Origin: an uncultured Verrucomicrobia subdivision 3 bacterium
GTDB lineage: Bacteria; Verrucomicrobiota; Verrucomicrobiia; Limisphaerales; DASXHY01
DNA: 36,173 nt
Reading direction: 5' to 3'
Assembly: GCA_937890005.1 (NCBI GenBank)
Contig: CALBZA010000044.1
Coordinates: 1 to 36,173, forward strand
The notes beneath the pieces are model-generated. The model saw only the letters and a program-made list of their open reading frames with translations, was not told where the DNA came from and did no database searches. The translations under genes and the position numbers were made by a program. Shown here in pieces: positions 21,722 to 31,357 of the stretch; the stretch's first letter is position 1; the number at the start of each line of letters is the position of its first letter.

Positions 21722-24520
21722 TCAGTGCGCTTCAAGCCATGTCCCGCCCACGCCTGCTTCAACTTCGATCGGAACGTCGAGTTCGATTGCCGACTTCATC
21801 CTGTCCTGAACCAGCGTCAGAACTTCCTCCCGTTCCGGTCGGAAGAGATCGAAAACAAGTTCATCATGCACCTGCAGCAGCATCCGCGTTTTCAACTTCC
21901 GACGCGTCAGCTCGGCCTGAATGTTGATCATTGCGATCTTGATCATGTCCGCCGCAGTCCCCTGAATCGGCGCATTGATCGCATTCCGCTCGGCAGCACC
22001 GCGCACGGTGGCGTTCGAGGAATTGATGTCGCGAATATAGCGGCGACGGCCAGTGACCGTCTCGACGTAGCCGTTCGCACGGGCGAACTCGATCGTTCGA
22101 TCCATGAATTCCCGAATTCCTGCGAACTGCGCGAAATATTGTTCAATGATCTCCGCTCCTTCGCGTCGTGGAATATTCAGCCGCTGTGCCAGGCCGAATG
22201 CTGAAATGCCATAGGCGATGCCGTAGTTCACCATTTTGGCTTTGCGCCGCATTTCTGATGTCACCTGATCCAGCGGCACGCCATAAACTTTCGCCGCAGT
22301 GGCCGTATGCACATCGATTCCCGTTCGAAATGCTTCAAGCAATCCTGCCTCGCGGCTGAGAGCAGCAATGATGCGGAGTTCGATTTGCGAGTAATCGGCC
22401 GAAAGCAGCAGATACTCCGGTCCGCGCGGCACGAAGGCCTTGCGGATTTCCTGCCCGCGCTCGGTGCGGATCGGGATATTCTGAAGATTTGGATTCTGTG
22501 AATTCAACCGGCCGGTGCTCGTTGCGACCTGATTGTAGGTCGTGTGAATCCGCCCCGTCTTCGGCCAGATCGCCAGTGGTAGAGCATCGGCGTAGGTGGA
22601 CTTGAGTTTCGACGCGGCACGATACTCAAGGAGTTTTTGAACCACTTCATGATCCGGCGCGAGTGCGAGAAGTGTTTGCTCGTCCGTGGCGTACTGGCCG
22701 GTTTTGGTTTTCTTCGGCTTCTCGCAAATCTTCAGCACCTCGAACAGCACTTCGCCCAGTTGCCGCGCGGAATTCAGATTGAACTCCCGGCCGGCAGCAC
22801 GGCAGATCGACGATTGCAGCTCGGTCATCTCCTTGGAAAGCTGCGCGGCGAAATCGGCCAATGCCGCGGAATCCACTCGAATACCTTCGAACTCCATATC
22901 GACCAGCACAGGAATCAACGGTGCTTCGATTTCGTAAAACACCCGTTCCTGTCCCTTTTCTTTCAGCATCGGTTCCAGTTTTTCGCGCAGTTGCAACGCA
23001 ATGTCCGCCGATTCCATCGCTCGTTCCGCCAGCTTCTCCGACGCCACATCACCAAGGCTCAACTGTTCCTCGCCGCTTTCGCTCGCAGCCTTTCCCGGCG
23101 TGTAACCGAGAAACGCTTCGGACAGGTATTCGAGTGTGTGACGCATGTCCGGCTCGATCAGACTGTGCGCCACCATTGTGTCGAACAGCGTTCCACGAAC
23201 ATCGATGCCACGCCACTTCAGAACGGTGAGATCGAACTTCAGGTTGTGTCCCACCTTCGCGATCCGTTCATCTTCCAGCACCGGGCGCAACTGCTCCAGG
23301 TCGGCATCGCACTCGATCGCGACATAAGCCGCCTCATGCGGCTTGAGTGAAAACGCGAAACCTTCGAGCCGCGCCTCCTTGGGATCGCTGCCACTTACCT
23401 GTGCTTTGAAACAAAATGCCTTCGCGGCCTTCAACGCATTCAACAGCATTGCGATCTCCGCCGCTGGGATCCGGCGATACGTATGCGCGATGTCGTCGAT
23501 AGTCTTTAAATTGGCGCGAGGAACTTCTGCAGCCACAGCGGCGGTGGCACTTTCCCTGACATTCGATGACGCTTTCGTTGAGGAAACAGCTGACTTCCGC
23601 GCTGCAGCAGATTCTTCCGCCGGCTGAAATCCCCTGCCCGCCTTGAAGTCATCGCCAAACAAACGCCGTCCGATCGAATTGAATTCAAATTCGATCAACA
23701 ACGATTTTACCGCCTCTTCGTCGGGCGGACGCAGCTTGAGTTCATCCAGCTCATACGCGCACGGGGCGTCGCAAAGGATCGTTACCAGCTGTTTTGAAAG
23801 AAGCGCGATATCGCGATTCTTCTCCAGCGACTCGCGAATGCGGCCTTTCAGCTCCGATGTGCGCGCGAGGAGATTCTCCACAGTGCCAAATTCGCTGATG
23901 AGTTTGATCGCGGTTTTCTCGCCAACACCCGGAACGCCCGGCACGTTGTCCGACGCGTCACCCATCAATGCAAGAATGTCGATGACCTGTTCCGGCTTCT
24001 GAATTCCCCAGCGTGCCTGAATCTCCGGCACGCCCAGAATCTCCACATCACTCCCCATGCGCCCGGGCTTGTAGAGAAACGTGTTGGCATCGACGAGTTG
24101 CCCGAAATCCTTGTCAGGCGTCACCATGTAGGTCGTGAAGCCGCGTTTCTCCGCCTTTCTGGCGAGCGTCCCGATGATGTCGTCCGCTTCGTAGCCATCG
24201 CATTCGAGCAGCGGGATTCGGAACGCCTCCAGCATTCGTCGCACGTGCGGCAGGGCCGCCGAAAGATCTTCGGGCATCGATTGGCGGGTGGCTTTGTATT
24301 CCGGATAGGCCTTGTGACGCGGTGTCGGCGCCTCGGTATCGAGCGCAACGGCGAGATGCGTCGGCTGCTGTTTGCTCAGGATGTCGAGGATGGTTTGCGT
24401 GAAGCCGTACAGCGCGGAAGTATTCACGCCCTTGGACGTGAATATCGGCCGGGCGATCAGGGCAAAATGCGCCCGATAAACCAACGCCATGCCATCCAGA
24501 AGGAAGAGCTTGTTCGCCAT
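21722..24520 (-). CDS. polA: DNA polymerase I
   Basis: The 932-residue enzyme has three domains. The 5' nuclease (about 1-290) shows YEADDIIGTLA and GDASDNVPGVPGVGEKTA. An exonuclease-like domain spans about 340-540. The polymerase (about 545-932) shows LLLSADYSQIELRI, RRKAKMVNYGIAYG and LQVHDELVFD. In the middle domain the catalytic acids look lost: the FDTET motif is FKAQV (Lys372, Gln374), and the third site Y...D is Arg500...Ser504, while Asp430 remains. Proofreading is therefore probably absent, as in several bacterial Pol I enzymes. A low-complexity Ala/Ser linker lies near 300-335. It acts in Okazaki fragment processing and repair. Confidence 0.97.
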   Translation of the reverse strand: MANKLFLLDGMALVYRAHFALIARPIFTSKGVNTSALYGFTQTILDILSKQQPTHLAVALDTEAPTPRHKAYPEYKATRQSMPEDLSAALPHVRRMLEAFRIPLLECDGYEADDIIGTLARKAEKRGFTTYMVTPDKDFGQLVDANTFLYKPGRMGSDVEILGVPEIQARWGIQKPEQVIDILALMGDASDNVPGVPGVGEKTAIKLISEFGTVENLLARTSELKGRIRESLEKNRDIALLSKQLVTILCDAPCAYELDELKLRPPDEEAVKSLLIEFEFNSIGRRLFGDDFKAGRGFQPAEESAAARKSAVSSTKASSNVRESATAAVAAEVPRANLKTIDDIAHTYRRIPAAEIAMLLNALKAAKAFCFKAQVSGSDPKEARLEGFAFSLKPHEAAYVAIECDADLEQLRPVLEDERIAKVGHNLKFDLTVLKWRGIDVRGTLFDTMVAHSLIEPDMRHTLEYLSEAFLGYTPGKAASESGEEQLSLGDVASEKLAERAMESADIALQLREKLEPMLKEKGQERVFYEIEAPLIPVLVDMEFEGIRVDSAALADFAAQLSKEMTELQSSICRAAGREFNLNSARQLGEVLFEVLKICEKPKKTKTGQYATDEQTLLALAPDHEVVQKLLEYRAASKLKSTYADALPLAIWPKTGRIHTTYNQVATSTGRLNSQNPNLQNIPIRTERGQEIRKAFVPRGPEYLLLSADYSQIELRIIAALSREAGLLEAFRTGIDVHTATAAKVYGVPLDQVTSEMRRKAKMVNYGIAYGISAFGLAQRLNIPRREGAEIIEQYFAQFAGIREFMDRTIEFARANGYVETVTGRRRYIRDINSSNATVRGAAERNAINAPIQGTAADMIKIAMINIQAELTRRKLKTRMLLQVHDELVFDLFRPEREEVLTLVQDRMKSAIELDVPIEVEAGVGGTWLEAH

Positions 24521-24605
24521 GCGCAGATGTTAAACCGGGAATCCAGATCGGCGCGAAGAATTTCTCCCATCCGCCGCAATGCAGCTCGGGATTTTCAGCC
24601 TGGCC

Positions 24606-24650
24606 GGTTCGCGGGTTTTCGATTCGCGTGTTTCCGATCCGTTACATTTC
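24606..24650 (+). repeat. Degenerate 15-nt (7+8) tandem repeat
   Basis: GGTTCGCGGGTTTTC (24606-24620), GATTCGCGTGTTTCC (24621-24635) and GATCCGTTACATTTC (24636-24650) lie head to tail. The first two agree at 12 of 15 positions, the third less well. Each can be split into a seven- and an eight-base half. The repeat fills part of the gap between the divergent polA and GNAT genes. Confidence 0.5.
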
Positions 24651-24742
24651 GCCCCCCTCGAAAGCGCCGCATGCCGACAACTTTGAAAAGCTGCCCGACT
24701 TCACACTGGAAATCCGCACCAAGCTTTTTATGATGCCCGCCC

Positions 24743-25354
24743 ATGAGTTCACCGACCTTCCGTGTCCGCCGTGCGACGCTGGATGATCTTCCGGCTCTAC
24801 GTCCGATCTGGATCAGCATGCAGTTCGATCCGCAGAAACTCGAACCACGGCTCACGGAATTCCAGGTTGCTGAGGACGCATCGGGCAGCGTTGTTGGCGG
24901 GTTCGGTTTCCAGATTTTTCAACGGCACGGAAACATTCACAGCGAAGGTTTTTCAGATTTCGCGCTTGCCGATTCTGTTCGGCCTCTGTTCTGGGAACGA
25001 ATTCAGGCGCTCGCTCTCAATCACGGCATTGCCCGACTGTGGACATCGGAGAACACGCCGTTCTGGAAACAGAATGGTTTTCAGCCCGCTGCAACTGAAG
25101 TTCTGAAACGACTCCCAGCCGAATGGCACGCGGAAAACGCCGAGTGGCTGACGCTCAGCCTCAAAGATGAGGACTCCATCATTTCGCTGGAAAAGGAACT
25201 TCAACTGTTCATGGAATCCGAAAAGCAACGAACCAACCGCGCCTTTCAACAGGCAAAAACGTTGAAGAACATCGCCACCGTCATCGCAGTCATTTTCGGA
25301 ATCACCGTCATCGCCGCAATCCTCTACCTGATGCGGAAGAATGTCGGGAGGTAA
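24743..25354 (+). CDS. GNAT-like acetyltransferase with C-terminal membrane anchor
   Basis: The 203-residue protein begins with a GNAT-type fold: FRVRRATLDDLPALRPIW matches the first strand and helix, and VVGGFGFQIF the central strands, ending near RLWTSENTPFWKQNGFQPA, the usual last strand-helix unit. The acetyl-CoA loop (Q/RxxGxG/A) is not clear, so activity is uncertain. A charged helix follows, and a single membrane segment near 177-198 (IATVIAVIFGITVIAAILYLM) ends in a basic tail. The enzyme domain would face the cytoplasm as a tail-anchored protein, unusual for GNATs. It is divergent from polA. Substrate is unknown. Confidence 0.75.
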   Translation: MSSPTFRVRRATLDDLPALRPIWISMQFDPQKLEPRLTEFQVAEDASGSVVGGFGFQIFQRHGNIHSEGFSDFALADSVRPLFWERIQALALNHGIARLWTSENTPFWKQNGFQPAATEVLKRLPAEWHAENAEWLTLSLKDEDSIISLEKELQLFMESEKQRTNRAFQQAKTLKNIATVIAVIFGITVIAAILYLMRKNVGR

Positions 25355-25405
25355 ATTCAGGCCGTTCGAGTGAATTCGATCTCAAGCCAGGAGAAGAACG
25401 TTCTC

Positions 25406-27184
25406 TCACGGTTGTTTGGAAACACTCTGTTTGCCCCGCGGTTGGCGGCTCCACCGGTGCAGGATCATTCCAGCCCCGAACATGACGCCACCGCAGAACA
25501 GAAACGCCATGCGTCCGCTGATGGCATTGGGAATCGCCATCAAGAGGAGAATGAATCCGCCATACACCATGCAGAGCGCGCCCAGCATCCAGTAAACAGC
25601 GGTTTGAGTTTGAACCACCTCCACGGCCGGATTCTTCACGGGCGTCTCGAGGTTTCTGAAAAAGTTTTCCACACGCTCGCGCTCCTCCACCGGGACGTTC
25701 TTGTAGAAGAACGTCGTCAGGAAATACCACGCGGATCCCACACCGACTGTTCCCCCGAGCGTGGTAACGGCGAGTTTCAGATACGTTCTCTCATCTGCAT
25801 TCAGCGGCGTCGTCCAGGCCATACAGTTCTGCACCATTTCGGGCGTAATGAACCTTCCCAGAAGCCATGAAGCAGCGGCGGCAATCAGCGTCGTGCTCCA
25901 CGCGGACCAGCCCGGCGTTCGTTTGTAGAACAATCCGTAGATCAGCGGCAACGCGAGCGGCATCAGAAGATACGACGCCAGTTGATTGACGAAATCGAAC
26001 AGGTTCGTCTCGCGAATGTTGTTCACGTAGAGCGCCAGCGCGATGATGATGGCGCCAAAGATCAGCGTGCAAATCTTGCCGGCGATCAGCAGGTGTTGCT
26101 CTGATGCGTTCGGACGGAACACCGGTTTGTAAAGGCTGCGGATCGCAATCCCGACGTTTTTGTTCAACCCGGAATCCATGTTCGCAATGGTTGCGCCAAG
26201 CATCGCAGAAAGCAGAAGGCCAAGCAGCCCGCGCGGCATCACATCCATCGCCACCGACACAAAGGCCGCCTCATGCGGTTGCTTGAGCCGCGGAAACTCA
26301 GCTGCCAGGTCCGGATGAAGAATGGTCGCCGCCATTGAAGGGATGAACCACAGCAACGGCCCGATCAACATCCCAAACAGCGGTATCAACACCATCTTCC
26401 GCGCGTCTCCATCGCTGCACGTCATCAGGTACATGGTCGATCGCTCCATGTTGTTTTCGTCGGAAAACTTCAACCACAGCGTCGCTGCGATCCACAGAAG
26501 AATCAGCTCCGGCCGGGCCAGCTCGCCCCAGTTCAGATGTGCGGACGGCACTTTCTCCAGAAGCCCGCTGATCCCGCCGACCTTGTCGTGCGCCAGAGTC
26601 ATCGCTGCGGTGCAGATCGTGATCGTAACGATCAGGAAGGCCTGAACGAAGTCGCTGGCGAGCACAGCCCACGAACCGCCCGCAAATGCCACCACCGTCA
26701 CAACGATTCCGAGAATGACCAGCATCGAGTTCATCGGAACGTCGAACACTGCCGACATGAAAACACCAAGGGCATTCAATCCAACGCCGGCAAACAGCAG
26801 CAGCAGCGGCAGCTTGATCCAGGTGTACAACTGCTCGGTGAACGGACCGTATCGCAGGCGCACCGCCTCCATCCAGGTGACCACCCTCATGCGCCGAAAC
26901 CGAAGCGCTGTGAACGCCATGGCGAACAGCAACGCAAGGACAGTCGCGTAGAAAACGCAGAGCACCAGCAGGCCGGCCTCATAGACCTTTCCCGCGGCGC
27001 CTGTGAACGTCCACGCACTAAAACTGAAAACCCACGCCGACGCACCCGTCAGCCACCAGGGCATTGCACCACCCGCACGGAAATAGTCGGATGTGTCCCT
27101 GCTCATTCGCCGGAACACCACGCCGATGGCGAGCATGAACACGAGGTAGAACCCGATGATGACGTAGTCGAACGTTGTGATCAT
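25406..27184 (-). CDS. Sodium:solute symporter family protein
   Basis: The 592-residue protein is highly hydrophobic with about 14 membrane segments and matches the SSS family, which imports sugars, amino acids or similar solutes with sodium. The N-terminus is typical (TFDYVIIGFYLVFMLAIGVVFRR ... SDYFRAGGAMPWWLTGAS). Helices 1 and 6 regions (SAWTFTGAAG and LGATIANMDSGLNKN) supply likely ion and substrate contacts. The substrate cannot be told from sequence; GH125-type sugar processing lies far away. It is a single gene, convergent with the GNAT-like gene. Confidence 0.92.
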   Translation of the reverse strand: MITTFDYVIIGFYLVFMLAIGVVFRRMSRDTSDYFRAGGAMPWWLTGASAWVFSFSAWTFTGAAGKVYEAGLLVLCVFYATVLALLFAMAFTALRFRRMRVVTWMEAVRLRYGPFTEQLYTWIKLPLLLLFAGVGLNALGVFMSAVFDVPMNSMLVILGIVVTVVAFAGGSWAVLASDFVQAFLIVTITICTAAMTLAHDKVGGISGLLEKVPSAHLNWGELARPELILLWIAATLWLKFSDENNMERSTMYLMTCSDGDARKMVLIPLFGMLIGPLLWFIPSMAATILHPDLAAEFPRLKQPHEAAFVSVAMDVMPRGLLGLLLSAMLGATIANMDSGLNKNVGIAIRSLYKPVFRPNASEQHLLIAGKICTLIFGAIIIALALYVNNIRETNLFDFVNQLASYLLMPLALPLIYGLFYKRTPGWSAWSTTLIAAAASWLLGRFITPEMVQNCMAWTTPLNADERTYLKLAVTTLGGTVGVGSAWYFLTTFFYKNVPVEERERVENFFRNLETPVKNPAVEVVQTQTAVYWMLGALCMVYGGFILLLMAIPNAISGRMAFLFCGGVMFGAGMILHRWSRQPRGKQSVSKQP

Positions 27185-27535
27185 GCCGGTCTTGAAAGAA
27201 TGCCTTCCGAACCGAAACCGGCACGCGTGCGCGAAATCGACAGTTCAAATCTGCCCATTGCGGCTCTGCTGTCTGCGCCGGAGACACAACTCGCTTTGCA
27301 ATCGTTGAGAAGCCTTGCCATATCGAGTTCCATTGGCCTGTCGTCCATATCTTGAAACTGATTCAAAATCACGCCTGTTTGCTCGCAGCATGGAACGCGC
27401 GGAGGAGAACGCTCCAAAGCTTTCTCCATTTTCCAGTAAATCATCGCTTCGCTCGGAAACTGAACCCCTGAACTCATTCGCATTGCCGGAAACCGATGTT
27501 AACTTTGGTCATTCCAGAGTGGAAACGATTGAACC
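27185..27535. other. Intergenic region between symporter and DUF488 genes
   Basis: These 351 bases separate divergent genes, so they should hold two promoters. Small open frames on both strands show no family features and overlap each other. I see no repeats or clear promoter boxes. Confidence 0.5.
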
Positions 27536-27973
27536 ATGAAAATCTTCACCATCGGCTTTACGCAAAAATCTGCCGCGGACTTCTTCCAGAGCATTCAGAA
27601 TTCAGGCGCGAAACGCGTGATCGACGTCCGGCTGAACAACGTTTCCCAGCTTGCCGGCTTTGCAAAACGCGACGATCTCGCGTTCTTCCTGAAGGAACTT
27701 TGCGGGATCGATTACGTCCATCGTCTGGACCTTGCCCCCACGCCAACAGTTCTTGATAAGTATCGGAAGGACAAAAAGGAATGGCGCCGTTTCGAACGCG
27801 AATTTCTTCAACTGCTCCGCGAGCGGAAGATCGAACGCAAAATTCCGAAGGAACTGATGTCAGGCGCCTGTCTGCTGTGCAGCGAGGACAAGCCGCATCA
27901 TTGCCATCGCCGGATGATCGCCGAATATCTCCAGCAACACTGGCACGACGTCGAGATCGTGCATCTCGGCTGA
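27536..27973 (+). CDS. DUF488 family protein
   Basis: The 145-residue protein shows the family's marks: an N-terminal IFTIGFTQKSAADFF, then VIDVRLNN near residue 28, and a C-terminal CLLCSEDKPHHCHRRMIAEYL. The last part contains Cys and His residues (CLLC, HCHR) that may bind metal or form the active site. The biochemical role of DUF488 is not established as far as I know. It is convergent with the response regulator gene, with three bases between stops. Confidence 0.93.
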   Translation: MKIFTIGFTQKSAADFFQSIQNSGAKRVIDVRLNNVSQLAGFAKRDDLAFFLKELCGIDYVHRLDLAPTPTVLDKYRKDKKEWRRFEREFLQLLRERKIERKIPKELMSGACLLCSEDKPHHCHRRMIAEYLQQHWHDVEIVHLG

Positions 27974-27976
27974 CCG

Positions 27977-28609
27977 CTACTCCACCAGCTGATGCTGCAT
28001 CGCATAATGCATCAGCTCGGCGTTGTTCTTCATGCCCATCTTTTCAAGAATGCGCGAGCGGTAGGTACTGATGGTCTTCACGCTCAACGAAAGTTCCTTC
28101 GCGATCTCACTGACAATCTTGCCGGAAGCGATCAATCGCAGAACCTGGAATTCACGGTCGGAAAGCTTCTCCTGCGGCGGCTTCTGGGCATCGCCACCGG
28201 ACAAATAAGTCGCCAGTTTTTCCGCGAGCGAATTGCTCACGTAACGTCCACCGGCGAGAACCTTCTTGATTGCGCCGACCAGTTCGTCCGGCGCGCTTTC
28301 CTTGGTCATGTAACCGGATGCACCGCGCTTCAAAACACGCACTGCAAACTGTCCCTCCGGATGCATGCTGAGGACGAGCACCGGGAGCTTGGGTTTGAAC
28401 TTCTTGATTTCGCGCAGCACCTCCAGGCCGCTGCGGCCCGGCATGGTGATGTCGAGAATCACGACATCCCAGTTTTCCTTCCAGATCTTGTTCAGAGCTT
28501 CCTGCGCGTTGCGGGCCTCTCCAAACGTCGCCTTTTTAAATTCATCGGCGAGAATTTGCTTCAAGCCGTGGCGAACGACGGCGTGGTCGTCTGTCAGCAG
28601 AATCTTCAT
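27977..28609 (-). CDS. NarL/FixJ-type response regulator
   Basis: The 210-residue protein has a receiver domain (1-120) with acidic pocket Asp7-Asp8 and phospho-acceptor Asp53 (VILDITMPGRSG), Thr/Ser and Lys (YMTKES) switch residues. A LuxR-type helix-turn-helix follows (about 145-205, LSDREFQVLRLIASGKIVSEIAKELSLSVKTISTYRSRILEKMG). It is the output of the kinase genes just upstream. Its start lies 68 bases inside the neighbouring kinase gene, in another frame, which implies translational coupling. A kinase of the HisKA_3 type next to a NarL-type regulator is the usual pairing. Confidence 0.95.
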   Translation of the reverse strand: MKILLTDDHAVVRHGLKQILADEFKKATFGEARNAQEALNKIWKENWDVVILDITMPGRSGLEVLREIKKFKPKLPVLVLSMHPEGQFAVRVLKRGASGYMTKESAPDELVGAIKKVLAGGRYVSNSLAEKLATYLSGGDAQKPPQEKLSDREFQVLRLIASGKIVSEIAKELSLSVKTISTYRSRILEKMGMKNNAELMHYAMQHQLVE

Positions 28610-29714
28610 GTGATGCTTCCCGAACTGGTTCGCGGTTCGCTTCGCGGAGCGGCAATGTGACTGTGACGCGCGTGCCTTTCCCGGCCCGCACCGGACCGAT
28701 CTTGAACTCCCCGCCCAGCAAGGCCGCCCGCTCCTTCATTCCCAACAGCCCAAGTGAACGCGTGTTCGTGATCTCCGCCGGCTCAATGCCGCGCCCGTTG
28801 TCTTTGACGTCCATGATAATACGTCCCGACTCCTGTTTCAAATAGACCGCCACATGGGTCGCGCCCGCGTGACGAATCACGTTCGTCAAAGTCTCCTGAA
28901 AAATCCGGAAGAACGTCGTCGCGAGGTTCGAATCCAGCGCCGAATCCTGCAGGCTGGAATGAACGTCGCATTTGATTCCGGTGCGATTCTGAAATTCGTT
29001 CGCTTGCCATTCCAATGCGGCGACAAGTCCCAGATGATCGAGCACGCCGGGCCGAAGCTCGGTCGAAATGCGGCGCACCGTTTTGATCGTGTTGTCCATC
29101 TGCGCCATCAACGCCTTCGCCTTCTCGATCACCGGGTTCATCTTCTTGGGCAGCCGCGCGACGATCCTGGAAAGGTCGAGTTTGCAAATGGTGAGCGCCT
29201 GCCCCAGTTCGTCGTGAACCTCCCGGGCAATCCGGGTCCGCTCCTCCTCGCGCACGCGCTGGAGATAAACCGAAAGCGCCCGGAGCTGCTCGTGCGATTC
29301 ACGCAGCTGCTTCTCCGCGCGACGCCGCTCGCTCCGCTCCTGCGCTTCGCGCAAGGCCCGATGCACCGATGGCAGCAATCTTCCCAAACGATGCTTGAGC
29401 ACGTAGTCCGTCGCGCCGTTCTTCAACGTTTCAATCGCCACCTCTTCACCCATCGTTCCAGTCACGAAGATGAACGGGGTTTCGGGACACAGCTTTTTTG
29501 CGATCTCCAGCGCCGTGTAACCATCGAAGCCCGGCAGCGCATAGTCGGAGAGAATGAGGTCGGGTGGATTGGTTTTGATCTCGCGGACGAAATCCTCCTC
29601 ATGCTCGACGCGGATCGACGAGAAATGCAGTCCGCTCCGACGCAACGCGTGCCGCGCCAGTTCGGCGTCTGCGACGCTGTCCTCCAGCATGAGAATGTGA
29701 ATTTCCTTTTTCAC
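28542..29714 (-). CDS. Receiver-histidine kinase hybrid, NarX/DegS-like (HisKA_3)
   Basis: The 390-residue protein starts with a receiver domain (Asp57 in LILSDYALPGFDG), then a coiled linker, then a HisKA_3 dimerisation helix with His167 (RIAREVHDELGQAL) and a HATPase domain (QETLTNVIRHAG, DNGRGI, GLLGMKERAALLGG). It has no membrane segment, so it is cytoplasmic. The GTG start at 29714 overlaps the TGA of the previous kinase gene (GTGA); the frame is open far upstream but shadows that gene. Its 3' end overlaps the regulator gene by 68 bases. It is the likely direct kinase of that regulator, and its own receiver may take signals from the two partner kinases. Confidence 0.92.
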   Translation of the reverse strand: MKKEIHILMLEDSVADAELARHALRRSGLHFSSIRVEHEEDFVREIKTNPPDLILSDYALPGFDGYTALEIAKKLCPETPFIFVTGTMGEEVAIETLKNGATDYVLKHRLGRLLPSVHRALREAQERSERRRAEKQLRESHEQLRALSVYLQRVREEERTRIAREVHDELGQALTICKLDLSRIVARLPKKMNPVIEKAKALMAQMDNTIKTVRRISTELRPGVLDHLGLVAALEWQANEFQNRTGIKCDVHSSLQDSALDSNLATTFFRIFQETLTNVIRHAGATHVAVYLKQESGRIIMDVKDNGRGIEPAEITNTRSLGLLGMKERAALLGGEFKIGPVRAGKGTRVTVTLPLREANREPVREASHEDSADRRPRRRSPRLEANSRR

Positions 29715-31288
29715 TCGGTGAGAACGTGTGTTGACTCCGATTCCTCCCGTTTGCGCGTTGCCGCCTTGGGAAGTGTGAAATAGAACGTGGCGCCGGCATC
29801 GATCTCGCCCCTCGCCCAGGTCCGGCCGCCATGGCGATGAATGATTCGCCGCACGTTCGCCAGCCCGATGCCCGTTCCCTCGAATTCCACGGCACGATGC
29901 AACCGTTGGAACACGCCGAACAATTTGTGAACGTAGCGCATGTCGAAACCGACGCCGTTGTCCTTCACGAAAATGACAACTTCGTCGCCGCTCGTTTTTC
30001 CGCCGATTTCGATTCGCGCCGGCTTTCTTGGACGCGTGTATTTGAGCGCGTTGCAGATCAGATTGGAGAAAACCTGATGGACGAGATTGGCATCCCCTTC
30101 CGCAGCGGGAAGCTTTCCAATCTTCCATTCAATCTCTCGCGACGCCGTGTCCAGCGTCAGCTCACGAAGCACGTTCTGCACAATATCATTCAGATTGATC
30201 GTGGACTTCCTGAATTCCGCGCGCGCCGTCCGCGAGAACATCAGCAGGTCATCAATGAGACGTCCCATCTGTCTTGCGGCATCGGCGATGGTCTGAAGGT
30301 AGCCTTTCGCCTCCTCATCAAGCAACGATTCCTTGGTCGTACGAAAAATTTCCACAAAGCCCTCGATGTGCCGCAGCGGCGCACGTAGGTCATGCGACAC
30401 CGAATAGCTGAACGCCTCCAGTTCCTTGTTCGCTGCTTCCAGTTCCGCCGTCCGCGCCACCACACGCTGCTCCAGTTCACTGTTCAACCGCCGGATTTCT
30501 TCCTCAGCTGCCTTGCGCTCGCTGATGTCGTGCACGATCACCTGCGCCGCCGGTCTGCCTTCAAACTTCATCGGCGACGCCGCCATTTCGACATCGACAA
30601 TCCGGCCATCGACGCGCAGGACCCGGACCTCCGTGAAGGGAATCGATTTCTGCTCTCTCAACAGCCGGTTCATTGCGCGCTGCACCCGGTTCCGGTCGTC
30701 CGGATGGACAAACTCCAGGGCCGACTTCCCAAGGACGAGATCGGGATCGCTGCCGTCAAACAGTTTCAATCCGGCGCTGTTGATGAAAACAATCTGACCG
30801 TCGGTCTGGACGAAGAGCGCGTCCGGCGACAGCTCGACAAGGCTGCGATACCGTTCCTCGCTCGAATGCAATTGTTCCTGCGATCGTCGCCGCTCCACGC
30901 GTGATTCCGCATGATGAAGCGCTCGTTGAACGGCCGGTGGCAGCGTGGACATATGATGCTTCAACACAAAATCCGCCGCGCCGCTTTTCAATGCCTTGAT
31001 GGCCATCTCCTCGCCGAGCGATCCCGTGACAAAGATGAACGGAACATGCGGGCTGCGCTTCCGGACGATTGAAAGTGCGGAGAATGCATCGAAAGCCGGC
31101 GGGCAATGGTCTGACAGCACCAATGCGGGCCTGAAATCCTCAAGCGCCTTAATGAATTCGGCCTCGGTTTGCACCCGCCGGAAACTGAACTCAAACCCGC
31201 CGTCTTTCAGGATTTCCTGCACCAGCTCGGCGTCCCGGGCTTTTTCCTCCAGCATCAGTATCCGGAGTTTCTTTTGCGTCTTCTTCAA
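29711..31288 (-). CDS. Receiver-PAS-histidine kinase
   Basis: The 525-residue protein has a receiver domain (Asp60 in LVLSDHCPPAFDA; first acidic pair Glu-Glu), a PAS domain (about 145-260, RYRSLVELSPDALFVQTDGQIV), then HisKA with His299 (FSYSVSHDLRAPLRHIEGF) and HATPase (NLICNALKYTR, DNGVGF, GTGIGLANVRRII). No membrane segment is seen. The start is TTG at 31288, since a stop codon lies three codons upstream and no ATG gives the conserved MKK start. It overlaps the next kinase gene by four bases and follows the His-less kinase by 69. It may sense a ligand or redox state through PAS. Confidence 0.92.
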   Translation of the reverse strand: MKKTQKKLRILMLEEKARDAELVQEILKDGGFEFSFRRVQTEAEFIKALEDFRPALVLSDHCPPAFDAFSALSIVRKRSPHVPFIFVTGSLGEEMAIKALKSGAADFVLKHHMSTLPPAVQRALHHAESRVERRRSQEQLHSSEERYRSLVELSPDALFVQTDGQIVFINSAGLKLFDGSDPDLVLGKSALEFVHPDDRNRVQRAMNRLLREQKSIPFTEVRVLRVDGRIVDVEMAASPMKFEGRPAAQVIVHDISERKAAEEEIRRLNSELEQRVVARTAELEAANKELEAFSYSVSHDLRAPLRHIEGFVEIFRTTKESLLDEEAKGYLQTIADAARQMGRLIDDLLMFSRTARAEFRKSTINLNDIVQNVLRELTLDTASREIEWKIGKLPAAEGDANLVHQVFSNLICNALKYTRPRKPARIEIGGKTSGDEVVIFVKDNGVGFDMRYVHKLFGVFQRLHRAVEFEGTGIGLANVRRIIHRHGGRTWARGEIDAGATFYFTLPKAATRKREESESTHVLTE

Positions 31289-31357
31289 TGAAATTCAGTC
31301 CTAAGGTACGGGGTAATCTTCCACCTGAAAACATAGGTGATGCCCCCGGTCCGGAGC

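Noticed and set aside
29711..30128. Extended N-terminus of the HisKA_3 kinase
   Set aside because: The open frame upstream of GTG 29714 only overlaps the preceding kinase gene; the conserved receiver domain starts at the GTG.
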